64,000 nucleotides of DNA, taken from the NCBI GenBank assembly GCA_029990175.1, contig JARKIP010000028.1, positions 9,426,501 through 9,490,500 of the forward strand. Direction: 5' to 3'. Every line of letters starts with the position of its first letter. Within the stretch, counting starts at the first letter, position 1. The translations under genes and the position numbers were made by a program. The stretch comes from Petunia secreta (taxonomy: Eukaryota; Streptophyta; Magnoliopsida; Solanales; Solanaceae). Of this stretch, positions 44,801-58,102 are shown piece after piece. The notes beneath the pieces are model-generated. The model ran no database searches. It was not told where the DNA came from and saw only the letters and a program-made list of their open reading frames with translations.

Positions 44801-46415
44801 TGTTCCAAGTGTTCAGAAGTGATACCAAAGATACACACGGTTCTTATAATTCCTGAATAGGAAAACTGAGAACAAGTGGAATCACTATTCGGTGACATGC
44901 TTAATCCTTCAACATTAAACTAGTTTTTTGTATTTTAAATCTATATCAACTGTCTGAGCATCATTGGTATTAAAAGCAATGGGTTCACTCCCAATATGGA
45001 GGGAAGTGTTTGACTAGGCTTCCAGGTGCAACCAAGTCATTTTCATTCCAGTGCACGAAATCACTAAATTAAGTATTTCGGTCTGGCAGCTTAAGCTATA
45101 TACCCGCAGTGATATTAACTAATCAGGTGCCAGAGTAAACTACTAGAGAACTTTAAATCTTTGATGGACAAAAAGTACAATCATCAACTTTTTCTTTGTA
45201 CCTGATAGTTGATAGCTCTTCTCTGAGGATCCTGGGGCAACAATGCTTGCTGAGGATACTTCTCTTCCAGATACTGCCCGAGAATTCTTCTCATTAACAA
45301 ACACATAGTAATGATAAACAAATTACACACTCAAATGGCAGAGCACAAGATAAACTAACCATTATGATAGCAAAAGAGTCAGCAATTACTGTATCTCCAT
45401 CCACCAATGCCGGCACATATCCAAGGGGATTCAGCTTCAAGTATTCTATACTTCCACGCATGACAGATAGCAAAAAGAAGAGAAAGCTCATTCTACAATC
45501 GTTTGCAAAACATGCCCAAACCCAATTTCTTATCTTTAGCTAATCCAAAATAATTACCGTCAGCACACTCCATGTAATATCCTAAAGGCAAATAGCACAC
45601 TTCAATAATTCCAATAAATCCAGTATCTAACTTTCTTATGCTACTAGTGTCCAATTCCTAATTACTATCATATTCATCAACAACATTTGTTTAAACAAAC
45701 ATATCCTTTTGCCCTGTTATACTTAGTGTCGCCCTTCTCTAGAAAAAATCTAACGGTCCACAGGTGCAAACCATAGCGCGGCTTGGGGCATATCTCTTTT
45801 CTAAAAAGTAAGTAAGGGTCTAAAATTGTAACAAGTCAGGCGAAAAGGATATCGATTTTCTAGACATTACCTAACAAATGGAAATAAACCATCTTAGTTC
45901 ACATGGATCCTCGTACACGGTGAAATTATGAAATTTAATATCCTTTTATCTTTTGTTAGACTCCAACTATTTTACCAACTATAATTCTATGTTAGGATGT
46001 TCTTTTAAAAGCAAGGTGACACTCCAACACCTTAGCTACTTGTAACTTCCTAAAATAGCAATCTTTCAACTGTTCAAAAATGTTAAATCACCCAAATGAA
46101 AAAATGAAAGAGACTAACCAGGGCTGGTTTGTTCTCCTTTGAGCAAGTTAACAGCTTTATACTCATATTCCAATCCTAATAAGGAAAACCAAGAAAAGGG
46201 TTAGTAAAGATTATGTTCTTGAAAAAGAAAGTAATCAAAGAATTAAGAAACCTTTCAAATTGAGAGCCCAGCGAACACGAAATGAACAAGAACTCCTCCA
46301 GTATGAGTAGAGCTGCAACTTGTTTGACTCCTGAGAATTTCATAAAACAATTTAAGTGAACCATTAATTAAACAAATATAATCAGTGTATCTCTTAAGTG
46401 TTAAGTGCTCACCAT
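41882..46415 (-). CDS. Zeta-class glutathione S-transferase / maleylacetoacetate isomerase
   Basis: About ten small exons read leftward: 46330-46252, 46175-46119, 45445-45360, 45273-45202, then blocks near 44255-44203, 44102-44024, 43089-43028, 42640-42580 and 41991-41882. They encode an N-terminal thioredoxin fold with the zeta signature YSYWRSSCSFRVR (catalytic Ser/Cys), NPLGYVPALVDGDTVIADSF (glutathione site) and YLEEKYPQQALLPQDP. The helical domain has INYQ-AANIVAANIQPLQNLAVL and LAPQIHAAIKRFEVDM. The end is AYQELPAFQNAMPEKQPDAP. The total is near 220 aa, normal for the family. The enzyme isomerises maleylacetoacetate in tyrosine breakdown in the cytosol and can dehalogenate dichloroacetate. 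The most economical start is an ATG (46415-46413) placed exactly at a GT donor, joining to ESNKLQLYSYW. Introns are long (0.1-1.2 kb). No lesion seen. Confidence 0.88.
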
Positions 46416-47399
46416 AATCAAAGTAGACCCTGGTGAAAAATAATAGTTCTGGTGAAATCAAGAAAATTTTGACAAAAAATATATATATATATAAGTATTA
46501 AACTTCGGAAAGTACTATGGTTGTAGTACCTACTGCAAGTCTACAATTATCAGTTGTTACATATTATATTATTGTAGTATGACGTGGTTGAGTATGTTTC
46601 CTCGAGTTGGCAGCACGGTTCGGCCGGCTCTATTACGTGTGGTAGTATGTAAATTTGTTGACGTGGCATTTTCTCTTTTAATCTTTTTTTCTCTATGGCC
46701 TTCTTTTTCTTCTACTTTTCTTTTTTACAATAGCTATCGACAACTTAGCCACTTCATCTATTTCAGTCATCTGGGGTCAAGTTTTAAAAATTCTTTTTCA
46801 ACTCAACTTCAAAAATTTAAGTTCTCAAGTTTCAACTATTATATCCAAACGCTAGCTTACACATTTTTTTATGGGTGAAGGTACAAGATTCGCCATTTCT
46901 TTATTAAATTTTTTTACTGTGCAGCCTATTTTACATTTTTCATTTAGTTTATATTCACTTTTAAAAATTATTTGTAAGTTTAACCACTAATTTTCAAACA
47001 ATGAGAGATTTAAGTTATAAACCAATGGTTTGAAGTTAACTCAACCTAAATTTTTTGGTCTAAAAATAATTCACATTAGTTTGAAGTTAACCAAAAAAAG
47101 AAAAATATAAACATAGCATATTTCTACTTCAGACCAAAAGGGGCTGAAGTTAGGTTAATTTGCTTGAACTTCTACCTCAATGGTCCGGAGATAGACAAAG
47201 TGAGCAAAAGTTTGTCCACAAGTGGCTTAAACTGTAATGGAGGACCACAAAGTGGCTATTTCTGCACTCCCCCATTTTTATTTGGGCTTTTTACATTTAT
47301 ATACAATTTAGAGGTCTTAATTACAAAAAAAAAATATCAATATAATTGATATTACAAAACATAACATTATTTTTTATCAAGTTGCTACAAACAACTAGA
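46416..47399. other. Intergenic upstream of the GST gene, no other gene seen
   Basis: This should include the GST promoter and untranslated exon part. AT-rich, with a short TA run near 46480. No coding region supported. Confidence 0.45.
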
Positions 47400-47499
47400 A
47401 AAGGGTAAAACCTAGCCTCCGCCTCACATCCCTCCCCCTCCCCCTCCCCCTACCGCCTCATCTGCCGCCTATTAACCTCATTGTCGCCGCCTATGTCAG

Positions 47500-48125
47500 C
47501 AAAAATAGTGTAGATACAGTTAGAAACAGTGCATATACAGTCTGAAACAGTGCAGATACAATTAGATATAATGCAGAAACAATGCAAAAATACTGGAAAA
47601 AATGCAAAACATGCAGAAGCAGTGCAGAAACAGTTAGATACAGTGCAGAAAAGCAGAACTAATACAGAAACGCTGGAAAAATGTAGAAACAGTCCATAAA
47701 CAGTTGAGAAACGATGCAAAAACTTAGAGACAATGTAAAAGTAGTTAGATACAATGCAGAAATAGTTAGAAATTGTGTAGAAACAAAGAAATAGTCCAGA
47801 AATGCCAAAAAAAAAAGTGCAGAAATTGTCCAAAAAACGGTCCAGATTCAGTGCAGAAATAGTTAGATACAGTGCAGAAACATAGTAGAAACACAGAAAC
47901 AGTGCAGAAATGCATAAACAGTGCAGAAATGGCGCAGAAACATAGAAACAGCACAAGAACACAAAACTAATGCAGAAACGCAAAAAAATGCATAAATAGT
48001 CCAAAAAATATGCAGAAACAGTCCAAAAAAAGTGTAGAAACAGTGCATAAACTTATAGAAAGTGCAGAAACTGTCCAGAAACAGTTAGATACGGTGCAAA
48101 AACAGTATGATACAGCGTGATACGC
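47500..48125. repeat. Degenerate minisatellite, core close to ACAGTGCAGAAA
   Basis: About 620 bp in which ACAGTGCAGAAAC, AGTTAGATACA and GTCCAGAAA recur every 10-20 bases with much variation. Because it is an imperfect multiple of three, it gives spurious Cys/Phe/Leu/Ser-rich ORFs on the minus strand. It is bordered left by C/T-rich CCTCCCCCT runs (47430-47460). It could be part of an unidentified mobile element, since purine-rich and G-rich DNA follows at 48680-48860. Confidence 0.75.
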
Positions 48126-49531
48126 CGAGATACAATAAAATAAAAAAGATGAAATGACAACATATTTGACTGGAAAAATACATTTATGATATAAAAAATT
48201 GCAGAACTAAGCAGAAATACCGTAAAAATCAAAATTTCAAATAAAATTAACAGTGTTGAACATTAAAAATGCCCGAGACAAAATAACAGCATAATCAAAC
48301 CATAGATCTACTCTAAAACAACAAATCAACTACAATAACATATAAACAATAATTACGTCTATAAAAAAATTATCAAAAAATATGATGACAGTATCGTTAC
48401 CTTCCTTAAACTCAGATCTTCTCTTTCGTTAGATGCTCTGTCATGTGAAGTTTTTTTCGTATTGATTTAGTTTTAAAGAACGGGAAGTAATTAGGAATGA
48501 CATTGTTGCCATATGCTCTTTCTTAGTTAGGTTGAACTTGGAAGAAAAAATAAAAAGCTGGCACTACTTTGATTTTGGGGCTGCAGGAAAAAAAAAAAAG
48601 AAGGAAGATATACACTGATTAAAACTCTGATTTTCCTTTGCATTACTCCTACTAAGATTTTTGTGAAATAACAAAACACATTTATTTGGTACGGGTTTTA
48701 AAGAAGGGGAAAATGAGTACAAATTTTTTGATGGTGAATGGGGGGGGGGGGATGCTGGAGCGATGGAGGACGCCGGCGACGCGGAGGGGGAGGGCGGTAG
48801 CCGGAAAAACAGTAGGGGTGGTGGGAGGGAAGAGAAATAGAAAGAGAGAAGAGAGAAAGATATTAGGTTTTGCTATATTTGTAATTAAGAACCCATTTTC
48901 TTTATAATGGGTAATTTTATTAAAATATCTCTATTTTTTATAAATAGCTTATTAATATTATACTTTTGTGTAAAAATCTTTTTATTTAGATTTCAAACGG
49001 TATTTATTTGTCATGGAATTGAACGGAAAAACTTAATTTCAGTATCAACGTAAAACTTAGCCCTTGTAGTGGCTAACTCGTTGTCCACTAACTAGTGTCA
49101 TCTCTTCCCCGAATCTTGCATGAATGTGGAATTCTTTATGGACTGGGCTATCCTTTTTTTACGAAACAATGGTCCTAGGGTGATTTACAGAAAGAAGACA
49201 CATCTGGCATCCATCACAATTTCAGCCCTTGTAAAAAAAGTTTTATGTACATTTTTGGCCTCCATAAGTAAATCTCTTGGTGGTCACAAGATACTACTAG
49301 CAACAGGACCTAAAAATTTTCAGAAGCTTCCCTCTAGCTGTCGCCAGAAATCTTGTGGCTAAAATTGTAAGATATTTCTCATGGAGGCGAATACTGTAAC
49401 AGCAGTGTCTTTCGTGCAATAACTTGATGGCCCTAATAGCTATGTAATTGGTAAGTGTCCACTACTTTTGGAGCAGGCATGTTTAGTGTTGGGTTTTTAG
49501 TCCAGCAAATAATGGCTAGACAATTGAACAT
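48126..49531. other. Intergenic, no gene seen
   Basis: AT-rich, with a G-run (GGGGGGGGGG, 48741-48750) and GA-rich stretch to 48865. The two ORFs near 48686 and 49120 are low-complexity or lack any domain. Confidence 0.4.
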
Positions 49532-49534
49532 TTA

Positions 49535-49737
49535 GAGATAGTTTGATAGCAAATCGAGTTATTCAGGGGATTGTTAATTCTATTTCTCATGTTGAATAGC
49601 CGAATAACTAATCCCACTATTTCGGTATAAAATTGATACTAATATACTAATTAATATTTTTAACCAAACATGGAATAAGGACAATCACATATTCTATTCC
49701 GAAATTTTAATTCTTATTCCGATAACCAAACGACCCC
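49535..49737. mobile_element. Possible PIF/Harbinger-like MITE, 203 bp
   Basis: TTA flanks both ends (49532-49534 and 49738-49740). The ends GAGATAGTTTGATA and inverted GGGGTCGTTTGGTTA are imperfect inverted repeats. The interior has paired GAATA/TATTC words (GTTGAATAGCCGAATAAC; ATTCTTATTCCGATAACC). Confidence 0.55.
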
Positions 49738-49826
49738 TTAGTTGAGGAAAAAAAAGGCTCGTCTAAAACATAAATACTAGTATCTCAGTAGTCGAAAATA
49801 ATAAACTTTTTTTTTAATGAACTTCA

Positions 49827-49827
<1 letters not shown>

Positions 49828-49880
<53 letters not shown>
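49828..49880. repeat. (TA)n microsatellite, about 26 units
   Basis: Uninterrupted TA dinucleotides. The length is likely to be polymorphic between individuals and is prone to assembly error. Confidence 0.98.
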
Positions 49881-49885
<5 letters not shown>

Positions 49886-50079
49886 TATTTTTCCACAACT
49901 TTGTCTCTGGCTTTATATCACAGGAAGTCGAAAATAATGAACTTCTAGTTTTATAATCAAACATCTCTTTTAATTTACGGTTCATGAGTAGCAAAATCAG
50001 ACAAACTTGATCTTTAAACGTCATATAAGATAGCAGTACATAATTGATATACACTTCTTTATAACTTCCTATTTTTATC

Positions 50080-50775
50080 TAATAACTATAGGTGAAAAAG
50101 ATCACTAATATGAAATGCATGCAAAGATGACCTATTCTAATTAAGGCATTTCATATTGTGATGATGTTGATTATTTAGGCTGATCAGGAATGCGTGATTC
50201 TGGCGTAATCTTTGAGAAAGTGTCATAATCAGTTACCTCACATCACATAAATTTGAGTAGCTGTATGTTACTATAATAGTTATTGCACTATTTTATTCCT
50301 TCACACTTTGATTTTTGGTTGGCCTCTCTACACTCACACATAATTTGCCATCGTTTTCTCTACAATTGATTTGCATACTTCCAGGAAGTTAGAGATCATA
50401 AAAACATTTTGTTTCTCAGTAATTAATTCTAGGAAATGCTCAGGTCATGGAGTTAGCCAGGGGCATTGCATTGGTTTAATTTAGATGATTTTTCCCCCAC
50501 TAAATTCAATTTGAAAATTGTATGGGTGAAATTACTTCTCCTCTAGAAAGTAGTATTAGTTTTTAGAAAGAAAAATCATACTGTATATATTCAGTGAAGC
50601 AATAACTCTTGCTTATCTTATCTGTCTGGGTTAGAGATGCAATTATGCATAGTAGTGAGAAATCAGAAATAATTTGGACAAGCGTAATGTAGCTAATTCA
50701 AATCGAATACTTAAAAAAGGAAATAAACACAAAGTAAGTTGTAAGTGTGTTTTGTATAGTAGTCATTTTCTAATG
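50080..50775. repeat. Duplicated block upstream of FRO, left copy
   Basis: This matches 62090-62700 in the same orientation with scattered differences. Shared words include AAGGCATTTCATATTG, CACATCACATAAATTTGAGT, TTTGATTTTTGGTTGG, TTTGCATACTTCCA, AGTAATTAATTCTAGGA and TTGTAAGTGTGTTTTGT. Noncoding. It ends about 1.55 kb before the FRO start codon. Confidence 0.85.
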
Positions 50776-52326
50776 TTTACTTGTTAAAATATAATTAAAT
50801 TTTAATTAATTATGATAATGGTTTGAGTAACAACGGCTATAAAATGACTTTGTCCTATAATTGAGAGAACTTTTCCCCTACTCTAATTTGATAGGAAGTG
50901 ATTTGTATAGGACAATCAAACATCAAAATTGACTTTCTCACTAAAAAATATGTAATATAAAAATTGTCTTTCATTATACCAACACACGTTAAAATGAAAT
51001 TAGACTTCGTATTAGCTAGAAATCATAAAACCTCAGTCTTATCTTTGGACTTTCTACTTTATATGGCAACTTTATTATATTGGGGCATCTATAGATGTCC
51101 TTTATTTATCACATTTTTCTTAATCATCTCATAAATATCTTAAAATATAAACTATTAAAGTATAATTTACAGTGACATTTTTATATAATTTCTAAAATTT
51201 TATTAAAAAAATTCGAACAATCTAGGTTTAAGTTTACTGTCAAAATTAACAAGGATATAACTACTGATATATCAATAATAAAAGGAAACATCGTCATATG
51301 GTAATTGACATAATCAGTGGGCTTCATTTGTTATTCGTTTTTAAATATGGTCCATTCAAAAATAAAATTGTCTACAAGTGGAAAGATTTCTTTTGGTAAT
51401 TAATACGATCTAACTATAGAGTGTGAAATTTCAGCTACCATCAAATAATTGACTCCTATAAAGAGTCATACCATTAGTTTTACAAACATCAAATCGTTAG
51501 AATGAATAACATCCGAGCAAGCTTATGTACTAGTACTTAATTAGTTTACTACTCATCCATTTTTCTTGACTCACTCTGTTTATTGCTCTTTGCAACACCA
51601 AAATTATGATATATATTACAAATAACTCGACCTCAATATCACCTTCGTGACTAAAGTCATTTTTAAAATTTGTGGTCGTCAATATCTTGTAGCGAAAATG
51701 CTTTAATTTGCAGCTTGAAATTAATGTAAACCCTCTAAAGGTTCAAGAATATAGTCCATGCCTTAATGTTAATAAATAAATTTCTCATATTCCTCTATAC
51801 TCCTTCGCAAAATATGAACTGGTGTTTTAACAATGATATAGACATATAACTACATATTGATCCATTTCCCTGGGGAAAGGAGGTTAATATTTTTGAGTGG
51901 TCCAATTTGTTTGTGGCTTCATTTCTGCCAGAAGTATATGTTGAGCGTGAAGTATAAAGGTTCAACCATTATTAATTTTTGATGCCTTTGGTTTCTTATT
52001 TTGCATGAACATTTAATGTAATACAAGAATATATATCTGGCATGACAATTAGTATCAAGACCATGGTATAAAAATAATTGTACAAGAATGGTTCAACAGT
52101 GACTGTACGTACGAAAAAATGCTAAACAGGAAGAATATTATTTGAAATATTAATATATCTTGCATGAACATTTAATATATACATTTAAGCAGGAAATAGA
52201 AAGGTTCAACAATGATTGAATAGGATCTCTAAGGTTTCTTCTGAAACTTTCTTGTATATATTACTAACTACTTCGGGGATTCATGATATAGGCTAACAAA
52301 GTGTACTTGTTGCTAACTTAAAAGTT
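50776..52326. promoter_or_regulatory. FRO upstream region
   Basis: AT-rich DNA ahead of the ferric reductase gene, which should contain its promoter. No other gene seen. A phrase of the type TGCATGAACATTTAAT occurs twice (about 52002 and 52162) and AAGGTTCAACNATNATT recurs. I could not identify a defined iron-response element. Confidence 0.4.
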
Positions 52327-55300
52327 ATGGGTGAATATTCAGGCCAAGAACCTCTTCTTTTGAAGAAAGAAGATGACTTCAACTACCTCAAGAAGACACC
52401 ATTTTGGATACCATCAACAAAGTTAATTCTCAAAGTAGTAATGTGGGTGATTTTCATTGCATGGGCAACTTTTCTTTTCTTATTGCCTACAAATTTCATG
52501 AAAGAATTGCAAGAGAAATGTATTGAAGCCACCAATGGAACTATTTTTGGGGAAACTGGTTTGTTGCCAACTTGATAATTTGTTCCTTTTATGCTGTATC
52601 ATTTTTCTAAACCATTTTCCTAGTAAGTAATCTCAATTTTTGTTAAACTGCAGGAAGCATATTCTTGATGTTCAGTTTCCCAATTCTTATAATTGCATTC
52701 CTTGCAATTATTCGTCTCGCTCTGAGTACTGGTGAAGATGAACCTCTAGTGTATGTGTATCTGCTAGCTTGATTTCTTATATATTAGAACTTCTCTTAGA
52801 AGTTAGCTAATGTTCATGATCAGCCTAGATACTAGAACTGTGAACTTATCTAGTAACTTTAATTTTAAATTGCTGTAGGAAGAAGACAACAAAAGGTCCA
52901 AATTTTCGCTTATGGACATTTCCAGTTTTGGTGGATGGACCATTAGGGGTTGTTACAGCTGCAGAAATGATTGGAATTATTGTCTTCTCGGTGTACATAA
53001 TCTGCGCTGTTATTATGTACACTATGCGGAATATTGATGCACTATCCTGGTTTCATTTAGAGGAAACGAATAGAAGGTAGTTCTGTCACCATGATCATGT
53101 TAGTTCTTGTTTCCGTTTTGCTGCTTTAAAACTTTATTTTGTATGATATTTAAAGAGAAGTAGTTTCCCATAGGCGTGTTCAAGATCAAGGAAGTTTAAC
53201 TCAGCAGATTTAGCTTATTTCTATCTATAGTTCAGGTCATGTTATTCTGGCCTGACAAAAAGATCATCCTTCTTGTGAACTAATCTACTTCAACCCTTCT
53301 TATATACATGTATGACTTAGTTATATAAATCATTGTTCGCTCTCCAAAAGGAATATGATATGCTTCTTGATTTCAGAGCCTGTGTAAAGATTTCACTGTA
53401 TGCTTCAAACAGAATTTAGACTCGACCTATTACAATAATAACTACTTTATCCCATGTGTTTAACATTTTCCTGTCCCGCTCTTACGATAAGAAACTGAAT
53501 TAGATTAATTGACTATAGTAAGCTTTCTGCATCAGTAGGTTATTCCAGGCGATTGTATCATTCTATTCTATGCATTTGATTTTATTACTTCACTAATATA
53601 TAGTCTTTTAAATTCAGTTTCTGCAGCTTATCATGTTCATCCCTGTGATTTTAAATTGGGAACGAAAAAATTTCATTGTCTTTGCTCTTTTCTATGTCAC
53701 CCCATCAATTGATAAATTGTACATTTCGTATATCAAAAGGATTCAATGTGAAGGGTTTCAAATTGACAGGATTTATACAGTTACAACCACATAGCTCTTC
53801 ATCTCAGACATAGAACCAATTCACAGTTCTTTGACTTTTAGGATGTTTTAATAGGCAGGTCATGTTTTTCTAGTTACAACTTTCGGCTTCATTGGCTAAT
53901 GCACTGATGTAAAATTTTCAGTGCTCTATTTCTGCAGCTAACAGGCCGTCATTTGGGATCCATGGGATTAGTCTGCTTAGGATTTTTGTTTCTACCAGTT
54001 GCACGGGGTTCAGTTCTTCTTCGAGCTATAGATATACCTTTTGAACATGCCATTAGATATCATGTTTGGCTGGGACATCTTACTATGGCTCTTTTTAGCC
54101 TTCATGGTCTGTTCTATGTGATTGGCTGGGCAATGCGGGGGCGCCTTGTGGAAATGGTGAGTTCTAAAACTAAAAATTCATTTGCCTAGCCCATAGTCCA
54201 TAGAGATCCCAAGTATATAGTTGTAAAATCTATACTAAAGGCCCTTCATCGCATATTTAATGCAGATTGTTAAATGGAAAGGCGTAGGAGTAGCCCATCT
54301 TCCAGGAGTTATCAGCCTTGCAGCTGGTTTAGTGATGTGGGTGACATCACTTCCTGGTGTAAGGAGAAAAAACTTTGAATTGTTCTTCTATACACACCAA
54401 CTATATGTAGTATTCGTGGTATTCCTCGCCTTGCATGTTGGTGACTTCACTTTTGTGATAGCTGGTGCTGGGATCTTCCTGTTCATGCTTGATCGGTTCC
54501 TTAGATTCTGCCAGTCACGGAGGACAGTTGACATTCTTTCAGCCACATGTTTACCTTGTGGAACCATTGAAGTTGTTCTTTCAAAACCTGCAAGTAAAAT
54601 ATAAAGCTTTGACTCAACTGATTTTCTCACCGTAGAATTTTCAGTGATTCTAATACCTCTTCTCTCACAATGTAGATTTACATTACAACGCCCTTGGCTG
54701 GATATTTTTACAGATACGCGAGTTATCCTTGCTGCAGTGGCACCCTTTCAGTGTCTCCTCTAGTCCCCTTGATGGAAAACATCATATTGCAATTCTCATA
54801 AAGGGTCTTGGAGATTGGACTGAGAAACTGAAGGGACGTATCTTGAATCTCTATGTAGAGCAATTTGAGATGGAGCCCCTTTTGCAGCATAACAGCAAAA
54901 TAACAGCTTCTGTTGAAGGTCCTTATGGCCATGAATCACCATATCATTTAACGTATGTAAAGTGCAGCATTATCTGCTTAGTGTATAATTCTATTGTCCA
55001 GTACTAAGTCATTGGCTAATCAATTTGGCTTAACCTTGTTTCTCCTCCAGGTATGAACATCTCATTTTGGTAGCAGGCGGAATTGGAATTTCCCCTTTCC
55101 TAGCCATCCTGAGCGATATCCTCCACCGTATCAATGATAGCAGACCTTGCTTGCCAAGAAATATACTAATAGTATGGGCTATAAAAAAGACAGATGAGCT
55201 TCCACTTCTTGAGACACTAGACATGGAGGCAATCTGTCCACTTTTCTCTGATAAACTGAATCTGGAGATTCAAACATTTGTCACTCGAGAATCTCAACCT

Positions 55301-56079
55301 TCCGTGGTAGGTTCAGTTTTTCCTGTTCTCATTCTATTTATGTATCATCACCCATTTATATGTGTTATTATTACGAACTTATTTGTCGCTCAGGAGGAGG
55401 GTAAAACACCCAATGCAATGAACACCTCAATCTGCCCAGGCTTCAAAGGATGTCAAATGTCTAGTTTGATTGGTACTGGAAATGTTATATGGTCTGGATT
55501 ATATGTCATTGTATCCACAATTGGGTTGGTGATCACTGTAGCTTTACTGAACATCTTCTACATAAATCCTTTCAATGTACATTACTGGTGGTACAAGGGG
55601 CTTTTGTTGATCGGATGCATGGCTGCATGTATTCTTATATTTGGGGGTCCAGTGATCGCTTTATGGCATTTTTGGGAAAGGAAAACCTTATTGAAGGAGG
55701 AATCAGAGGATGTCAAAAAGAAGGTTGACATCCAGCAGCAGAATGAGGCTAGTTTACAAAAGAATCTTGGGGAGGCTCGATATGTCAATAATATTCGATA
55801 TGGTGAAAGACCTGATTTCCAAGGTATGTTAAGATCAACATTTGAAATTTACAATGTCTACTTCTCCTTTGTTTTCTTGACAATGTGTGTGTTACTTATT
55901 TGCATGCAGAAATATTTGGATTACATGCAAAGAGTTGGGGAAGTGTAGATATTGGTGTTATAGTGTGTGGTCCTCCTACTCTTCAGTCCAGTGTTGCTAA
56001 AGAGTGCAGAAGGCAGAACTTGCAAAGAAGAGGGCATGAGGCCATTTTCCATTTTAACAGCCACAGTTTTGACCTCTAG
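52327..56079 (+). CDS. Ferric-chelate reductase (FRO family), 740 aa
   Basis: Nine exons keep frame throughout: 52327-52558, 52654-52750, 52879-53076, 53922-54156, 54266-54593, 54676-54952, 55051-55306, 55394-55823 and 55910-56079. An N-terminal membrane helix (LKVVMWVIFIAWATFLFLLP) is followed by further helices and the ferric-reductase core. Haem-ligand histidines lie in RYHVWLGHLTMALFSLHGLF and FFYTHQLYVVFVVFLALHVG. The FAD site is LQWHPFSVSSSP, the nucleotide site LVAGGIGISPFLAIL, and the C-terminal NAD-binding strand IVCGPPTLQSSVAKEC. Two more membrane helices lie between (about residues 570-630). The enzyme moves electrons from cytosolic NADPH across the plasma membrane to reduce Fe(III)- or Cu(II)-chelates, the reduction step of strategy-I iron uptake. 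Root, leaf or organelle membrane cannot be chosen from sequence. The length equals the family norm (700-750) and no lesion is seen. Confidence 0.93.
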
Positions 56080-56493
56080 ATTACCACGATAAGCACCCGA
56101 TAGCTCGTAAAGGGATGCTTATTACTGCTCAAAATGGAAAAAAGGATCATATCAGCTAGTTTATCTCTGATCCTTGTAGAATGTATGTTTTTCATGGTAA
56201 TTGTAGTAAGCATCTTGTACATTCCCAGCATTGTTGAAATATAGTATAACAATATCATCTATACTATTAGAAACTACATAAACTTTCAGCCTATTGTTAA
56301 TTCCATATCATTATCAAGTGTTTTCTTTGCAGCAAGGTTTAGTGGGAACAAACATATAGTAAAGGTGAAATTAGCTCTGAAAAGACTTATGCAACAGGTT
56401 TTTTTTTAATTAAATCATGTTACCATTTTGATCTCTTGGATGAAACTAGCACACAAGTTAAAACCAAAGTCAAGTAAAAAATTAACCGTTGTA
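56080..56493. other. FRO 3' flank
   Basis: AT-rich DNA after the FRO stop codon, probably 3' UTR for the first 150-250 bases. No gene seen. Confidence 0.45.
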
Positions 56494-56498
56494 GAAAC
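56494..56498. repeat. Left TSD (GAAAC) of copia element 2
   Basis: GAAAC here and at 61859-61863 lie directly outside the element ends. Confidence 0.88.
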
Positions 56499-57545
56499 TG
56501 TTGGTTCCTGCGTTCAAATAAATTAGAAGATACAAAAACCTGCAATATATAATCTGTTAGTAATAGGTCAATTCCGAGCCCACAAGTTACTTGTGTCTCC
56601 TTAAGAAATCTAACCCCCTCACGATGCCCAAGGTTCACGGGTTAATTTCTCCTAGGATAGAACGGGATAACAGTTCTACCGTAGCGGCACTTCAAACTGT
56701 TAGAATACGGCGAACACAAAGGAACGGAGCAAATCACACGACTCACTTAATATGCAGAAAGGAAGGCGATGCAGTGAGATATGTTTTCTGTCATTGATTT
56801 TCTCTGTCCGAGTGTTCGTATCCTCTGCCCGAGGTTTCGTATCCTCTGTCCGAGGTAACGTCTCTATCAGTCCAAGTTTGAGTCTTTGTGGAGTCTCTAT
56901 CTCAGAGCTTCAGTCTATGTCGGTCTTCTATGTTGTCTGTCGTGATCAAGGACTGACAAATGACCAGTTTATATAGACATCCAAGGGCAGGTGAAGAGAC
57001 ACACCTGGTGATTAATGAGAAAATGTGGGAGACTTAATTGTCCACTAATGACTGACTTCAATGTGGAGCAATTAATCTACCACTAATGACTGACTTTAAT
57101 GTGGAGAAATTAATCTACCACTAATGACCGACATTAATGAGAAGACGTGGAGGGAAAACGTGGAGGAACTAAACTGCTGATGTTGCTTCAGCTGCCCGGG
57201 CACTGAACTCACTTCAGCTGCCCGTTGCTGACTCACTTCAGCTGCCCGTTACACAAATGGAGCTGCCCGGATAAAATATTAATTAATTAATATTTTAGTT
57301 TTGTTGGTTCAAAAAGTTAAGTCAATCAAAATCCAAATCCGAGGCCGAGACGAGCGACGACGACAGCGCGAGGCTTCCCTTCTTCTCAACCCTTTTAAGA
57401 GCTAAGAGAAGTAAATCTCTATTTAAACCCAACAAAATCCTTTTCCTCTACCAATGTGGGAGAAAGTGCATTTCCCTACAAAAGGGAACCTTTTTCACCT
57501 TTTCACCTATTTCCCATTCACATTCTTCCATTAAACACCCCAACA
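56499..57545 (-). repeat. 3' LTR of copia element 2 (1,047 bp)
   Basis: Starts TGTTGGTTCCTGCG and ends CACCCCAACA. It resembles the LTRs of element 1 at both ends but has a different, longer middle with repeated CTCTGYCCGAGGT phrases (56815-56860) and CTTCAGCTGCCCG repeats (57185-57250). Confidence 0.88.
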
Positions 57546-58102
57546 ATCCCCCACATGAATGGGGAATGGCTGTGTGGACATATGCATGACAGACTTGTGT
57601 GATTTGCAAGAAAGAATTAGTTGCATCTGGATAAGTAGGTTTCCCTTTGAACTTTCCGTAGTGAACATACATCGGATATACTCGGTCAATCGGTAGATTT
57701 GATATCTTTGAACCGTTGAGCTTTGGTGTATACCTAGACAACGTAAGTCACACAACTAACCCTTAACCATCTTTGGTTCTCGCTGTTGTGTTCGTTTCAG
57801 CCATGAACACCGCCTGGTTTCATAAGTGCTTAAAGAATTGGCCATACAAAATTCTCCTTGAAGCGGCTTCCACTTCACACTTACATAGGTGATTTCTAAA
57901 CGTGTAATCCTATAGATATACACTGTATGATAATTACAATATCAAACTTAGATAATCATTAAAAAATACCTCTAGCCTTTTATCCTTGGTACTTGAACAT
58001 TGTCTCATCACGAGAATGGACCAAACATTTAATTGACAATGTTGGACCGTCATACACAACTTTGTATTCTCCTTGAACCTAGTTCTTGGGATCTCCAGTC
58101 TC

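Noticed and set aside
47450..48048. 184-codon Cys/Phe-rich ORF and overlapping frames
   Set aside because: They arise from the degenerate minisatellite; the composition follows the repeat.
49824..50054. Minus-strand ORF ending in Tyr-Ile repeats
   Set aside because: It is a reading of the TA microsatellite.
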